Counted from the first letter of the stretch, positions 1 to 10,200 are shown. The stretch is DNA of 64,000 nt from JAJYSO01 sp964495935 (GCA_964495935.1 CAZBXQ010000003.1:1-64000), one strand, 5' to 3'. Numbers and translations are program-made. Notes: generated from the letters alone by a model not told the origin.

Positions 1-45
1 CCCGGGTGTTTCCCCGCCGTTCTCTTCTTTCCTATCTGTTTTTTC

Positions 46-64
46 GTATTTTTACCGAAAATAC
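46..64. repeat. Perfect 7-bp inverted repeat
   Basis: GTATTTT at 46-52 is mirrored by AAAATAC at 58-64 around the 5-nt spacer taccg. There is no clean run of T on either side, so it is more likely a protein-binding dyad than an intrinsic terminator. Its function is not known to me. Confidence 0.45.
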
Positions 65-258
65 TAAGTAAAGTCTAAACCTCTTTATACCGAATAACTT
101 ACAAGTATTGCAATTGTAATCGGTAACGATTTAGTAACGGTGCTTACTGCATTCTTCTTCATTCAGTTTCCTTGTAACTCAAGGACAAATATAAGCAAAT
201 TCAGAAAATTTTAGGATGTAAAACAAGCAAGGAATCATTGTGTCCAACTTCTTCTTTA

Positions 259-339
259 TCGTAATTCTTTTGACAAACTCCAAATAAAAATCACCCAACT
301 TGGGTGTATCTTGGGTGGTAATGTTATTTAGAATTACGA
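259..339. promoter_or_regulatory. Concentric dyad upstream of rteC (candidate operator)
   Basis: An outer 10-bp perfect inverted repeat (TCGTAATTCT at 259-268, AGAATTACGA at 330-339) and an inner 7-bp perfect inverted repeat (CACCCAA at 292-298, TTGGGTG at 300-306) share the same centre, base 299. The inner half-site TTGGGTG is repeated directly at 311-317. Two nested dyads with one centre about 100 bp before a regulator gene suggest an operator for a dimeric or tetrameric protein, or a cruciform/RNA hairpin. The binding partner is unknown. Confidence 0.4.
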
Positions 340-400
340 AGTTTGTGATATAACCGGATTGTTTTGACTCTAAGATTAGCAATCTTTTAAAATCTTAGTT

Positions 401-1246
401 ATGAAACATATTCTACAAAATGTCATTTCTGAGATAAAGAATAAGGAAATTAAGGTTTCATCCCAAAATAAAAGATTAATTGATGAAGCTTACGAAATGA
501 CCTTATATCTTCAGGAACTCTTATTTTCCATTAAACAGCTTGTCATTGAAAAAGGTTTTGAAAACGATGACGAAGAAATTAACTTCTTTCGAGTTGTTAA
601 GCCTCAAATATTGGGTAAGCTGATTTATTATAACAAAGTATATCGCATAGAGACTGTCTGCCCGGTAAAGAATGGCAAGATGTACTTTAATTACTATTCT
701 ATACAACTTGAACGTATTAAAGAAGATTACGCTAAACATATTTGCAATTCAGGTTTTTACAGGTATTACCGATCAGGAAGAACAGACCACGATAGCACTT
801 ATTTTAAAAGGGGAAATATCAATTATCACGATGGATTGAATAGTATCGTATTTGAAATCGATACTGCTTTCTCCACTTTTTTCGATTATAAAGTGGCACG
901 AATTATAGCTAATGAATTGTTGTATTCATTTCTTCTCACTAAAATCAGTCCCGACGAAAACCCGGATTTAATTCTTCAAAAATCACAGGGTTCCAAAGAT
1001 ATATTTTGGACTGATAGCAAGAACGCCTTGATTGAATTGGTTTATGCATTATATGCTGCCCAAGTTATTTCGTATGGTAAAATCGGTATCCGAAAAATCG
1101 GTTTGATTTTTCAGGTGCTTTTTAGGGTCTCTTTAGGTGATCTACACCACGCATTTCATCGGATGAAAACCCGTGCTGGATCCCGAACGGCCTTTTTGGA
1201 TCAATTAAAAGTTTCCCTTGAAGAATATATGGATAAAGACCTTTAA
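401..1246 (+). CDS. RteC family protein (conjugative-element regulator)
   Basis: This 281-residue soluble protein matches the RteC family. In the CTnDOT conjugative transposon of Bacteroides, RteC activates the excision genes downstream of the RteA/RteB system. Family-like stretches include DDEEINFFRVVKPQILGKL near residues 52-70 and the C-terminal segment with TDSKNALIELVYALY near residues 203-217. There is no signal peptide or membrane segment. The ATG at 401 is the first in frame and precedes the conserved N-terminal region. A hairpin terminator follows the stop, so it is probably monocistronic. A divergent second RteC lies at the far end of the element (12690-13514). Family assignment is firm; the regulated target is not visible here. 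Confidence 0.85.
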   Translation: MKHILQNVISEIKNKEIKVSSQNKRLIDEAYEMTLYLQELLFSIKQLVIEKGFENDDEEINFFRVVKPQILGKLIYYNKVYRIETVCPVKNGKMYFNYYSIQLERIKEDYAKHICNSGFYRYYRSGRTDHDSTYFKRGNINYHDGLNSIVFEIDTAFSTFFDYKVARIIANELLYSFLLTKISPDENPDLILQKSQGSKDIFWTDSKNALIELVYALYAAQVISYGKIGIRKIGLIFQVLFRVSLGDLHHAFHRMKTRAGSRTAFLDQLKVSLEEYMDKDL

Positions 1247-1265
1247 AAACGTCTCCAATTTTAAG

Positions 1266-1294
1266 AGCAGTACATTTGGTTGTGCTGCTTTTTC
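1266..1294 (+). terminator. Intrinsic terminator after rteC
   Basis: AGCAGTACA at 1266-1274 pairs with TGTGCTGCT at 1281-1289 (9 bp with one G-T pair) around the loop TTTGGT, and is followed by a short run of T. It begins 20 bases after the RteC stop codon. Confidence 0.7.
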
Positions 1295-1492
1295 TTTTAC
1301 CAATATCTACCCATTGGCTAATTCCTCCTTTCCTTAAATTATATAATTCCGTCTGCATTAATCTACTGAAAAACAGGGTTTTGACTTTTTTTTTAAATAA
1401 TTGTTAAATCACCAAAACCAATTGGCGATCATTGGCTGACTGCCCCTGCCATTCCCTTCATCTTTGTACCTGAACATTTAAAGTCTTGTACA

Positions 1493-1846
1493 ATGAAATT
1501 AATAACCATAGAAGCAGAAGCTTGGAAACGGTTATATGACCGGATCAATAATGTAGCCGATTACCTACAACATCTTGAAGCCCCAAAATATGACGAGTTG
1601 TGGTTGAACAATCACGAGGTATGTCAATACTTACACCTTAGTGAAAAAACCTTATGGAGGATGCGCAAACGAGGGGAAATTACCTATTCAAAAATCTATG
1701 GCCAGTATTTCTATACCCTTGGAGCCATAAAAGAGCTTCTTGATGCCAATGCCATACAAAGTAAGGATGAATATATCATTGACCTTATGGATAAAGGCAA
1801 AAGCTATATCGAAAAAGGAAGAAAATTCAAATCCAAAAAATCTTAA
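1493..1846 (+). CDS. Helix-turn-helix protein, excisionase-like (HTH_17)
   Basis: This 117-residue protein has a MerR/excisionase-type winged helix in its middle: LWLNNHEVCQYLHLSEKTLW, residues about 41-60, followed by the basic MRKRGEI and a YFYTLGAIKELLD wing. The N-terminal 40 residues look helical and may dimerise. Such proteins occur in tandem just upstream of topoisomerase/mobilisation genes in Bacteroidota conjugative elements, where Xis-like proteins direct excision or regulate transcription. The start is 12 bases after CTTGTACA and has no strong ribosome-binding site, as usual in this phylum. The next HTH gene begins 11 bases after its stop, indicating co-transcription. Confidence 0.85.
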   Translation: MKLITIEAEAWKRLYDRINNVADYLQHLEAPKYDELWLNNHEVCQYLHLSEKTLWRMRKRGEITYSKIYGQYFYTLGAIKELLDANAIQSKDEYIIDLMDKGKSYIEKGRKFKSKKS

Positions 1847-1857
1847 ATCAAAACGCT

Positions 1858-2166
1858 ATGAATATCGACAGAATGGAATTTTTATCGTGGATGAAGCGCA
1901 TTATGGATCGGTTTGACCTGCTCGGTCAAGATATTTCCGAATCCAAAAATAACCTTAGCAGTATTGATGGAGAAGAACTACTGGATAACCAAGACGTCTT
2001 ACAGATGCTAAAAATCAGTAATCGCTCCCTGCAACGTTACCGCTCCTCCGGTAAGTTGCCTTACTATACCATTAGTGGAAAGCTGTATTATAAGCTTTCG
2101 GATGTCCACCAATTTATTCGGGACAGTTTTGCTGCTTCTTCATCAAAAACCAAAGCCAAAAAATGA
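1858..2166 (+). CDS. Second helix-turn-helix protein, excisionase-like (HTH_17)
   Basis: This 102-residue protein has the same fold as its upstream neighbour. The winged helix lies at about residues 39-90, with LLDNQDVLQMLKISNRSLQR as recognition region and a GKLYYKLSDVHQFIRD wing. The C-terminus is short and basic (SSSKTKAKK). The two proteins are diverged paralogues and probably act together on one DNA region. The gap of 84 bases to the following DUF3945 gene could still allow a single transcript. An exact role (excision, transfer regulation) cannot be read from the sequence. Confidence 0.85.
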   Translation: MNIDRMEFLSWMKRIMDRFDLLGQDISESKNNLSSIDGEELLDNQDVLQMLKISNRSLQRYRSSGKLPYYTISGKLYYKLSDVHQFIRDSFAASSSKTKAKK

Positions 2167-2250
2167 CAATGAAAGTCAAGGGATGCCTTCACAATTAATA
2201 GAATGAGTATAGCCTATACATTAGTTTTTGAATTTTAAATATTTCTGATT

Positions 2251-3693
2251 ATGGAAAAAGAAACACCGATTAAAGAAGATGTTCAGGAGCAATTATCTGA
2301 GATATTACTGGTACTGGATAAGGAGAAGAAAAAAATCCAAGCCGTAAAGAATATCAAAGAGAATGGAGAATTGGAGACTGTTGATCCTACGAAGAAAAAT
2401 CAAAGTCAATTTATGCGTGTGGATAAACACGGTGATTTTGTTTCCAACTTCCTTTCCAATTTCATCCGACAACTGAAAGACCCTACCCGTTTTTCATTTT
2501 TTAAAGTACCGGATAAAAATGCTACTGAACTGGCTGATAAAATGCAAAAACACGTGGATGAACCCACACCTGAAGGGGCAGCCTTAATGAAAGACCACGA
2601 GGTCAAACCCACCAATAAAAAAGAAGAACAACAAAACCAAAATGAAATGGAAACCAAACAAACCACAAAAACTGATGAATACCGTTATCAACCCGAACAA
2701 ATCGATTGGGAAACAATGAACAACCTGGGCTTGGGAAAAGCACGGTTAGAAAAAATGAATTTATTGGAACCTTTATTAAAAGGGTACAAAACAAATCAGC
2801 TGGTACCGGTAAGCGTCAATTTAGGGACAGCCATCATTCGTACAGATGCCCGTTTATCGCTTCAACCCAATAAGGAAGGGAAAATAGTGGCAGCCATTCA
2901 CGGCATAAGAAAAAATCCCAATCTGAATTTTGAGTTTTTTGGGCATCAATTCACGGATGAAGATAAACAGAACCTACTTGAAACTGGGAATATGGGACGT
3001 GTGGTCGATCTGACCAATCCCAAAACAGGCGAAACCATTCCCTCACTTGTCAGTGTAGATCGGATGACCAATGAATTAATTGCCTTTCGAGCGCAATACG
3101 TGAAAATTCCGCAAGAGATAAAAGGGGTTAAACTGGACGAGCCCCAAAAGCAAACTTTAATGGAGGGAAAACCCCTCTATTTAGAAGGAATGATTTCCAA
3201 AAAAGGGACTCCGTTCAACGCAACCTTACAATTCAATGCCGATAAGGGATATGTAGAGTTCTTATTTAATCGAAACAACAAACAGCAATCTTTTGGTAAA
3301 CAGCAAAACCAAAATCAGGAGGCACCAAAGGTATTTCGTGGAAAGACTTTGGGAAAGGAACAATATCAAAAATTCAAAGATGGACAAACGATTTATGTGG
3401 ATGGCCTCATCGATAAAAAAGGTAAAAAATATCAGGGCTACATCACTTATAATAAAGAGACCCACAAAACGAAGTTTTCATTTCAGAACCCTAATAAGCT
3501 AAGGGAAAAAGCTAAGCCTGTAGCGGCGCATAAAACGCAAACGGCTGTTAATTCCGAAGGGAAAACAAATGAAGCCACCAAACACATTGAAGAACCCTTG
3601 AAGAGCAAGCAACAAGCGCCTGCCAACAATAAGCAACAAGCCCAAGAAGAGCAACCAAAAACGCCCAAAAAGACCAAAGGCAGAAAAATGTAA
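2251..3693 (+). CDS. DUF4099/DUF3945 domain protein of a conjugative element
   Basis: This 480-residue protein has a charged N-terminus (1-150), a DUF4099-like segment at about 155-215 (DWETMNNLGLGKARLEKMNL) and two DUF3945-like repeats. The repeats centre on about 290-350 and 365-415 and both contain a GKPLYLEGMISKKG or GQTIYVDGLIDKKG type motif. A Lys/Gln-rich disordered tail follows. It lacks membrane segments and recognised catalytic motifs. Proteins of this type precede topB in many Bacteroidota conjugative elements; their molecular role is not established. The repeated DUF3945 unit suggests nucleic-acid or protein binding, which is inference. The gap to topB is 6 bases, so translation is probably coupled. 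Confidence 0.8.
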   Translation: MEKETPIKEDVQEQLSEILLVLDKEKKKIQAVKNIKENGELETVDPTKKNQSQFMRVDKHGDFVSNFLSNFIRQLKDPTRFSFFKVPDKNATELADKMQKHVDEPTPEGAALMKDHEVKPTNKKEEQQNQNEMETKQTTKTDEYRYQPEQIDWETMNNLGLGKARLEKMNLLEPLLKGYKTNQLVPVSVNLGTAIIRTDARLSLQPNKEGKIVAAIHGIRKNPNLNFEFFGHQFTDEDKQNLLETGNMGRVVDLTNPKTGETIPSLVSVDRMTNELIAFRAQYVKIPQEIKGVKLDEPQKQTLMEGKPLYLEGMISKKGTPFNATLQFNADKGYVEFLFNRNNKQQSFGKQQNQNQEAPKVFRGKTLGKEQYQKFKDGQTIYVDGLIDKKGKKYQGYITYNKETHKTKFSFQNPNKLREKAKPVAAHKTQTAVNSEGKTNEATKHIEEPLKSKQQAPANNKQQAQEEQPKTPKKTKGRKM

Positions 3694-3699
3694 ACCGTT

Positions 3700-5787
3700 A
3701 TGGAAACAATTATAGCAGAAAAGCCGAGCGTTGCCCGAGAAATAGCCGTTTTATTGGGGGCTACTGAAAAAAGAAAAGGGTATCTAACCGGAAATGGTTA
3801 TTTCGTAACCTGGGCGTTCGGTCACTTAGTTGGACTGGGAATGCCTGAAGACTATGGCATTCCCGGTTTTCAAAAAACCTCACTCCCAATCTTGCCTGAT
3901 CCATTTCTATTGCGTGTGCGAAAGGTTAAAAAAGGGAAAAACTATGTGGAAGATCCCGGTGCTCTAAAACAATTGAAAATCATTGAAAATCTTTTTAATC
4001 GCAGTGAGAATATTGTAGTGGCTACCGATGCCGGACGGGAAGGGGAATTGATATTTCGCTATATCTATAGTTACCTCAAATGTAAGAAGCCTTTTCAGCG
4101 GTTATGGATCAGTTCACTGACCAAAAAGGCCATCAAAAAGGGTTTTGAAAACTTAAAACCCGGAAAAGAATTTGAAGGGCTTTTTAAGGCAGCACAAGGA
4201 AGAAGTCGAGCGGATTGGCTCATCGGAATCAACGCCACCCAAGCCTTGACCATAGCCGCTGGTAGAGGTGTTTATTCCCTTGGAAGGGTGCAAACACCAA
4301 CCCTTGCCTTGTTGTGTAAACGTTATTTCGAGAACAAGGAATTTACGGTGCGTAAATATTGGAAAATACAATTGGCGCATACCAAACAATTCATCGATTT
4401 TAAAAGTACCTCCAACAATAATTGGGAGAACCAGAAAGATGCAGAAAATGCATTAAGAATGGTTCAAAGAAACGGTCAAGCCCAAGTTCATTCTGTTGAA
4501 CTGAAAAAGGTTACGGAACAACCCCCGTTACTTTATGATTTAACCGGATTACAAAAAGAAGCCAATAAAAAATTGGGGTTATCTGCCAGTGAGACTTTGA
4601 AGATAGCCCAAAGTCTTTATGAAAAAAGATTCATCACCTATCCCCGCACGGGAAGCAAATATATTCCGAGAGACATTTGGCCGGAAATCGCAAATCTTGT
4701 TAGGGCATTGGCGGATAAACAATCCATTAAACCTGCTGTTGATAAAATAAAATGGAGTCAGTTTAATAAACGTATTGTCAATGATCTAAAAGTAACCGAT
4801 CATCACGGATTGCTGGTTACCGAAAAAATTCCATCGGCACTCAATGTCAAAGAAAATTTGATCTATGATATGATTGCTCTCCGTTTGCTGGAATCCCTAT
4901 CCCAGGCCTGTATAAAAGAAGTCTGCAAAGTTACTATCCAAGTGACGCATTATGATTTTACGGCAAAGGGAAATAAAATCCTTGAACCGGGATGGCGTAC
5001 CATTCAAGGTGATTTTGATGTTGATAAGCCTGAATCTACACAAAAACTACCCGAATTAGAGAAAGGAATGGAACTCAAGGTTAAAGAGACAAAAATTCTG
5101 GAAAAGAAAACCAAACCTCCATCTCTTTATACTGAAGCAAGCTTACTGGCCGCTATGGAAAATGCCGGAAAAGAAATCGAAAATGAAGAAGCACGAAAAG
5201 CATTACAAAACATTGGTATTGGTACGCCGGCAACACGGGCTGCCATTATAGAAACTTTGTTTTCCCGGAATTACATAGAAAGAAAAAAGAAAGTCTTACT
5301 TCCCACCAAAAAAGGGCTACAGGTCTTTGAACTGGTAAAAGACCTAAAAATTGCAGATGTTTCAATGACCGCCGAATGGGAGCTTGCACTACAAAAAATT
5401 GAAAATGGTCAAGCTGATGCAATCGACTTTCAAAAAGAGATGGAAAAGTATGCGGAATCCATTACAGCCGAATTATTAAAGACCACCATCATTGGAGAGG
5501 ATTTGCCGAAACTGACCTGCCCAAAATGTAAATCTCAGAATTTGATCATCTATGAAAAAATTGCCAAATGTTCAGATGATAAATGCGGCTGGAAGCAGTT
5601 CCGTAACATCTGTGGTGTACAAATCGGGATTGCCGATATTGAGCGGTTAATCACACAAGGGAAAACTTCACTTATCAAAGGAATGAAAAGTAGATCCGGG
5701 AAAAAGTTCAATGCCTACCTTGTTTTAAACAATCAAGCTGAAAGTTCTTTTGAGTTTGAAAAAAGGGAAAAATACAAAAAGAAATGA
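3700..5787 (+). CDS. topB: DNA topoisomerase III (type IA), element-borne
   Basis: This 695-residue type IA topoisomerase relaxes or decatenates DNA through a transient 5'-phosphotyrosine link. The TOPRIM domain begins at the N-terminus with the catalytic Glu in IIAEKPSVAREIA, and its acidic motif is TDAGREGE (D110 to E114). The active-site tyrosine is Y314 in FITYPRTGS. A C-terminal zinc-ribbon-like segment (CPKC...CSDDKCGW, about 605-630) and a DUF3945-like tail end the protein. Length is normal for TopB of mobile elements. Lying in the DNA-processing block, it most likely serves conjugative transfer or element replication rather than being the chromosomal housekeeping enzyme. Confidence 0.95.
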   Translation: METIIAEKPSVAREIAVLLGATEKRKGYLTGNGYFVTWAFGHLVGLGMPEDYGIPGFQKTSLPILPDPFLLRVRKVKKGKNYVEDPGALKQLKIIENLFNRSENIVVATDAGREGELIFRYIYSYLKCKKPFQRLWISSLTKKAIKKGFENLKPGKEFEGLFKAAQGRSRADWLIGINATQALTIAAGRGVYSLGRVQTPTLALLCKRYFENKEFTVRKYWKIQLAHTKQFIDFKSTSNNNWENQKDAENALRMVQRNGQAQVHSVELKKVTEQPPLLYDLTGLQKEANKKLGLSASETLKIAQSLYEKRFITYPRTGSKYIPRDIWPEIANLVRALADKQSIKPAVDKIKWSQFNKRIVNDLKVTDHHGLLVTEKIPSALNVKENLIYDMIALRLLESLSQACIKEVCKVTIQVTHYDFTAKGNKILEPGWRTIQGDFDVDKPESTQKLPELEKGMELKVKETKILEKKTKPPSLYTEASLLAAMENAGKEIENEEARKALQNIGIGTPATRAAIIETLFSRNYIERKKKVLLPTKKGLQVFELVKDLKIADVSMTAEWELALQKIENGQADAIDFQKEMEKYAESITAELLKTTIIGEDLPKLTCPKCKSQNLIIYEKIAKCSDDKCGWKQFRNICGVQIGIADIERLITQGKTSLIKGMKSRSGKKFNAYLVLNNQAESSFEFEKREKYKKK

Positions 5788-5832
5788 TTATTTTAGTTTT
5801 TTGTGAAACAACTACCTGTAAGATAATGAAGT

Positions 5833-6717
5833 ATGCCAGATAAACTTATAATAACACAAAAAGATATTGAAAATTTGATACACACAATTCGGGGCAAACA
5901 GGTAATGTTGGACAGTGACCTCGCTAAGATTTATCAAGTAGAAACAAAGGTTTTTAATCAGGCAGTAAAGCGAAATATCGAACGGTTTCCCGAAGATTTT
6001 TGCTTCAGATTAACAGAATCCGAATGGAATTCTTTAAGGTCACAATTTGTGACCTTAAACACCGGAAGAGGTCAACATCGAAAATATTTGCCACAAGTTT
6101 TTACCCAAGAGGGTATTGGAATGTTATCAGCTATACTCCGTTCTGACGTTGCTATTAAGGTTAGCATTGAGATAATGAAAGCCTTTGTGGAAATGCGAAG
6201 GATGCTTATCAGCAACGCCTCTTTATTTCATAGGTTGGATAAAATTGAGATAAAGCAATTGGAAGCTGATGAGAAATTTGAGGAGATTTTTAAGGTGTTG
6301 GGAAATGAAAAACTACAAAGTGAAAAAGGAGTTTTCTACAACGGTCAAGTCTTTGATGCCTATTCTTTTGTTTCAGATATTATCCGAAGTGCCGAAACTT
6401 CGGTTATCCTATTGGATAATTATGTAGATGATTCGGTATTGACTCTCTTGGGTAAACGCAAAAAGAAAGTGACCGCAAAGATTTATACAAAATCCATTAA
6501 CAAACAACTTCGGCTGGATTTAAAACGATATAACAGCCAATATTTGCCGATTGAAATTGAACTTTTCGCCGATGCCCACGACCGATTTTTAATCATTGAC
6601 CAAACAGAACTTTATCATATTGGAGCTTCGCTCAAAGACCTCGGTAAAAAATGGTTTGCGTTCTCTAAAATGGATGTTGAAGTCGGTAAAATGTTGCGGA
6701 AATTAAACGAATTATAA
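5833..6717 (+). CDS. ORF6N domain protein with C-terminal PLD-like domain
   Basis: This 294-residue protein begins with an ORF6N (KilA-N related) DNA-binding domain at residues 9-95, recognisable from IRGKQVMLDSDLAKIYQV and FPEDFCFRLTESEW. A helical linker follows. A C-terminal domain at about 165-290 carries HDRFLIID and IGASLKDLGKKWFAF, the pattern of a degenerate phospholipase-D-like fold. Such proteins are common in phages and mobile elements as regulators or accessory defence/antirepressor genes. It sits between topB and DUF1896, a position where conjugative elements often carry cargo. Whether the PLD-like half is catalytic is doubtful, because only one HxR/HxK-type motif is visible. Confidence 0.8.
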   Translation: MPDKLIITQKDIENLIHTIRGKQVMLDSDLAKIYQVETKVFNQAVKRNIERFPEDFCFRLTESEWNSLRSQFVTLNTGRGQHRKYLPQVFTQEGIGMLSAILRSDVAIKVSIEIMKAFVEMRRMLISNASLFHRLDKIEIKQLEADEKFEEIFKVLGNEKLQSEKGVFYNGQVFDAYSFVSDIIRSAETSVILLDNYVDDSVLTLLGKRKKKVTAKIYTKSINKQLRLDLKRYNSQYLPIEIELFADAHDRFLIIDQTELYHIGASLKDLGKKWFAFSKMDVEVGKMLRKLNEL

Positions 6718-6856
6718 TCCCAAAAATCTGATTCGTATTCCAATTTTCTGCACAAGCCATCCCTTTCCTTATTAAGCCAAGGCCTACCACTTCTGCATAG
6801 TCTGAAGGGACTCTCCTTAATTTAGTTTTCTCTAATAACAACAAACGAAAACTAAT

Positions 6857-7294
6857 ATGAAGACTTCACAAAAAGACTTGTCCTACTACAAATTACGGTT
6901 GCAAGAGCATCTCAATAGTAGCTTCCCCGAAAAGGCAAACGACCAAAAGTTTATCGCGCAACGTTCTTCGTGGGCAGCCAATGCATATGAAGGTGCGTTT
7001 TTGTCGGGAAAACCTATAGACCAGTGTGATGAGATTGCCAATTATATCCTTTTTGAAAACTTACATTATTCCAAATTCGACACGGTTTTTGAAGTAGTCT
7101 GCAATGAGTTTGATACCCTTATGACAGATGAGGAACTACGACCATTTGCTTTGAAAGTGCTTCCCTTTTGCGAACCTATATTCTCCAATTATAAACTTAC
7201 CGATGATTTTGCTTCGACCAATGAGTATGACCAGCTCTATACGGAGATAACCGGAACCATCGCTATATGGATTAACGAGAATGGCCTTCAATAA
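6857..7294 (+). CDS. DUF1896 family protein
   Basis: This 145-residue acidic protein is recognised from its N-terminal YYKLRLQEHLNSSFPE and the AANAYEGAF segment near residues 45-54. It is predicted soluble and helical. In Bacteroidota conjugative elements DUF1896 lies directly before the large methylase-helicase, as here: its last 14 bases overlap the start of that gene, so the two are probably translationally coupled and may form a complex. No enzymatic motif is seen and its function is unknown. Confidence 0.85.
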   Translation: MKTSQKDLSYYKLRLQEHLNSSFPEKANDQKFIAQRSSWAANAYEGAFLSGKPIDQCDEIANYILFENLHYSKFDTVFEVVCNEFDTLMTDEELRPFALKVLPFCEPIFSNYKLTDDFASTNEYDQLYTEITGTIAIWINENGLQ

Positions 7295-10200
7295 AAAGCA
7301 ACATCTCGAGCAAAATATAGAAGCTCTACGCGTTGCTTTCACACTGGAAAAAGAAAATCGAAAAGCCACTGTAGAAGAAAAATGGTCAATGCAGCAATAC
7401 AGTGGGTTTGGCGGGCTGAAATTTGTTTTGAACCCCATACATAAGGAATCTGATTTCAACCAATGGCGAAAATCCGAACAGTATTTATTCCCCCTAACCC
7501 AAAAGCTCCATTGGCTTTTACAAGAGAATGCCGCTGATGAAAGGCAATATAAACGGTATGTGGATAGTATACGAAGCTCGGTTTTGACGGCTTTTTATAC
7601 CCCACCACAAGTTATTGATTCAATTTCGGGAATTATAAGGGATAAGGGATTGGAAATACAAAATTTCCTTGAACCCTCTGCCGGGATTGGTTCATTTATC
7701 CAATCTTTTAAGAAAAACCATCCTTCAAAAATTACAGCTTATGAAAAAGATTTGCTTACCGGAAAAATCCTTCGACAACTTTATCCCGATAATCCAATCC
7801 GTGTAAGTGGTTTTGAGGAAATCCCTGAAAAAGAACAAAACACCTACGATATCATTGCCAGTAATATTCCGTTTGGAGATACATCTGTTTTTGACCTGTC
7901 ATTTTCAAGAAGCAAGAATCCGGCAAAAATGCAGGCTGCACGGAGTATTCATAATTATTTCTTTTTAAAAGGAACAGATACACTGCGGGATGGTGGCCTA
8001 TTGGCTTTTATTACTTCTCAAGGTCTTCTCAACAGCTCAAATAATGAACCGATCCGTAGGGCTCTAATGCAACAAACTGATTTGGTATCGACTGTTCGTT
8101 TGCCCAATAACCTCTTTAGTGATTATGCGGGTACAGAAGTCGGCTCGGACCTGATTATCCTACAAAAGAATACGGCAAAGCAAAGTCTAACCGAAGCGGA
8201 AGAATTGTTTTGTCAAAGCACCCAAACGGAGTCCAATGCGCCCTCTAATGCTTTATTTCAACAAGAACATCGAATTGTTTATACCGATAAAAAAATGGGT
8301 AGCGATCCTTATGGGAAACCCGCCCTTATTTATAGACATAATGAAGGGATTGAAGGCATTTCCAAAGATTTAAAAGGAATGCTTTCGGAAGATTTTGATA
8401 GAAATCTAAATCTTCGTTTGTATCAAGGTAAATCACAACAAGACATAAAATCTTCCTTGCCCGTTTCCCCGGTTGTAAAAACAATCGTAAATGAACGACG
8501 GCTAAATCAGTCGGCAACCTTACCTAAGCCCACGCAAAAAGAGCCACAGGAAGCAGTTCAGCTAAGCATCTTTGATTTATTTAAAGAATCGACTACATCG
8601 GTTCAGAATAAGCAAAACAAACCAAAAAGAAGACGACTTTCCAAAAGGAGAAAAAGGCCCAAAGTGAGGCAAATGAATCTCTTTAGTGGGGTAAATTCTC
8701 AATCTATAAAAAATGAAAGTGCCAAACGAAACCCTCGTAAAAACTCCCAAATCAATGGTAATGGGCAAAGAATAGTAGGAGATTTATTTTCTCAAGGGAA
8801 TGAAAGAGATAAAACAGTAAAACGGGAATCCATTATCATTCCCGAACCCGGTTTATATCGTCAAGACCTTAAACCTTTTTACCGAGAGGATTGTCTGGTT
8901 ATGGACAAAAACTGGATCGGCCATTTACAAGAGGTAGATAAGGAAGGAAATCGGGCTGTATTCCATCCTTTACAAATCCCGCATTTTCAAAGACTCCGCG
9001 CTGAAGCGTATGTCGGATTGCGGGACAGTTACCTCGATCTTTATCAAAAGGAAGCGGAAACTCAGATGGAGCACAAGCAGGAACGTGAAACGCTCAACCA
9101 GCTTTATGATGCGTTTGTCAAAAGGTTCGGAAACCTTAACAAAGCCGAGAACATCAAGCTTATCAAAACGGACAGCGCTGGAAAGGAAATCCCTTATTTG
9201 GAACGTGTTATTGGCGGTATCGTACATAAAGCTGATATATTTAACCGCCCGGTCAGTTTTTCTACCACAACTTTAGCTACCGACAATCCACAAGAAGCCT
9301 TGGCAGCTTCACTAAATAAATTTGGGAAAGTGGACTTGGCTTATATGTCCGAAATCAGTGGAATAACAGACGACGACTTAAAAGAAGCTTTGCAAAATCG
9401 TATCTATTACAACCCTTTGCAGGAAAACTATGAAATTTCTGAACAGTGGATAGCCGGTAACGTAGTTGAAAAAATCCGAGAAGTCCGTAATTATATAGAC
9501 CTTCATCCGGAGGATGAGGAAGCTAATAAAAGCCTTGCCGCATTAGAAGAAGCCCGCCCACGGCGTATCGAATTTGATGAACTGGATTTTAATCTTGGGG
9601 AGCGTTGGATCCCAATCGGTATTTATTCCCGTTTCGCTTCACATTTATTTGATACGAACGTCAATATCTTTTACTCGGATAGCTCGGATGATTTCTCGAT
9701 AAATTGCGACCATAAGAACGTCCATATTTGGGATAAATACGCCGTTAAATCCCAAAGCAGAACTTTTGACGGCATCGCTTTATTGAAACATGCCCTTGTC
9801 AATACCACACCCAACATCACCAAAAAAATCAGTGTGGGTGATAAAGAAGTCAAAGTCCGTGATATGGAAGCAATTCAAATGGCCAATACAAAAATCGATG
9901 AAATCCGTACCGCTTTTACCGATTGGCTTCACGCACAAAATGACGATTTCAAAAACAAATTAACGGATCGCTATAACAATACCTTCAACTGTTTTGTCCG
10001 TCCCAATTACGATGGTAGTCATCAGGAATTTCCGGGCCTTGACAGAAAAGGAGTTGGCATAGAAGATTTGTATTCCAGTCAAAAGGATACGGTATGGATG
10101 ATCAAACTAAACAAAGGGGCGATATGTGACCACGAAGTGGGCGCAGGAAAAACCTTGGTGATGTGTACCGCCGCACAGGAAATGAAGCGTTTGGGACTGG

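Larger units (their letters stand above)
1..400. other. Intergenic region upstream of rteC, no convincing gene
   Basis: No credible coding sequence is present; a 67-codon minus-strand reading frame here has no recognisable family and covers the symmetric elements listed separately. The stretch holds two inverted repeats and two short direct repeats with an 11-bp period: GTAACG near 133 and 144, and TTGGGTG at 300 and 311. It is best read as the regulatory region of the RteC gene, or as the end of a neighbouring module lying outside the window. Confidence 0.5.

Noticed and set aside
179..382. 67-codon minus-strand reading frame before rteC
   Set aside because: No family resemblance, and it covers the nested dyad; a regulatory region explains the stretch better.
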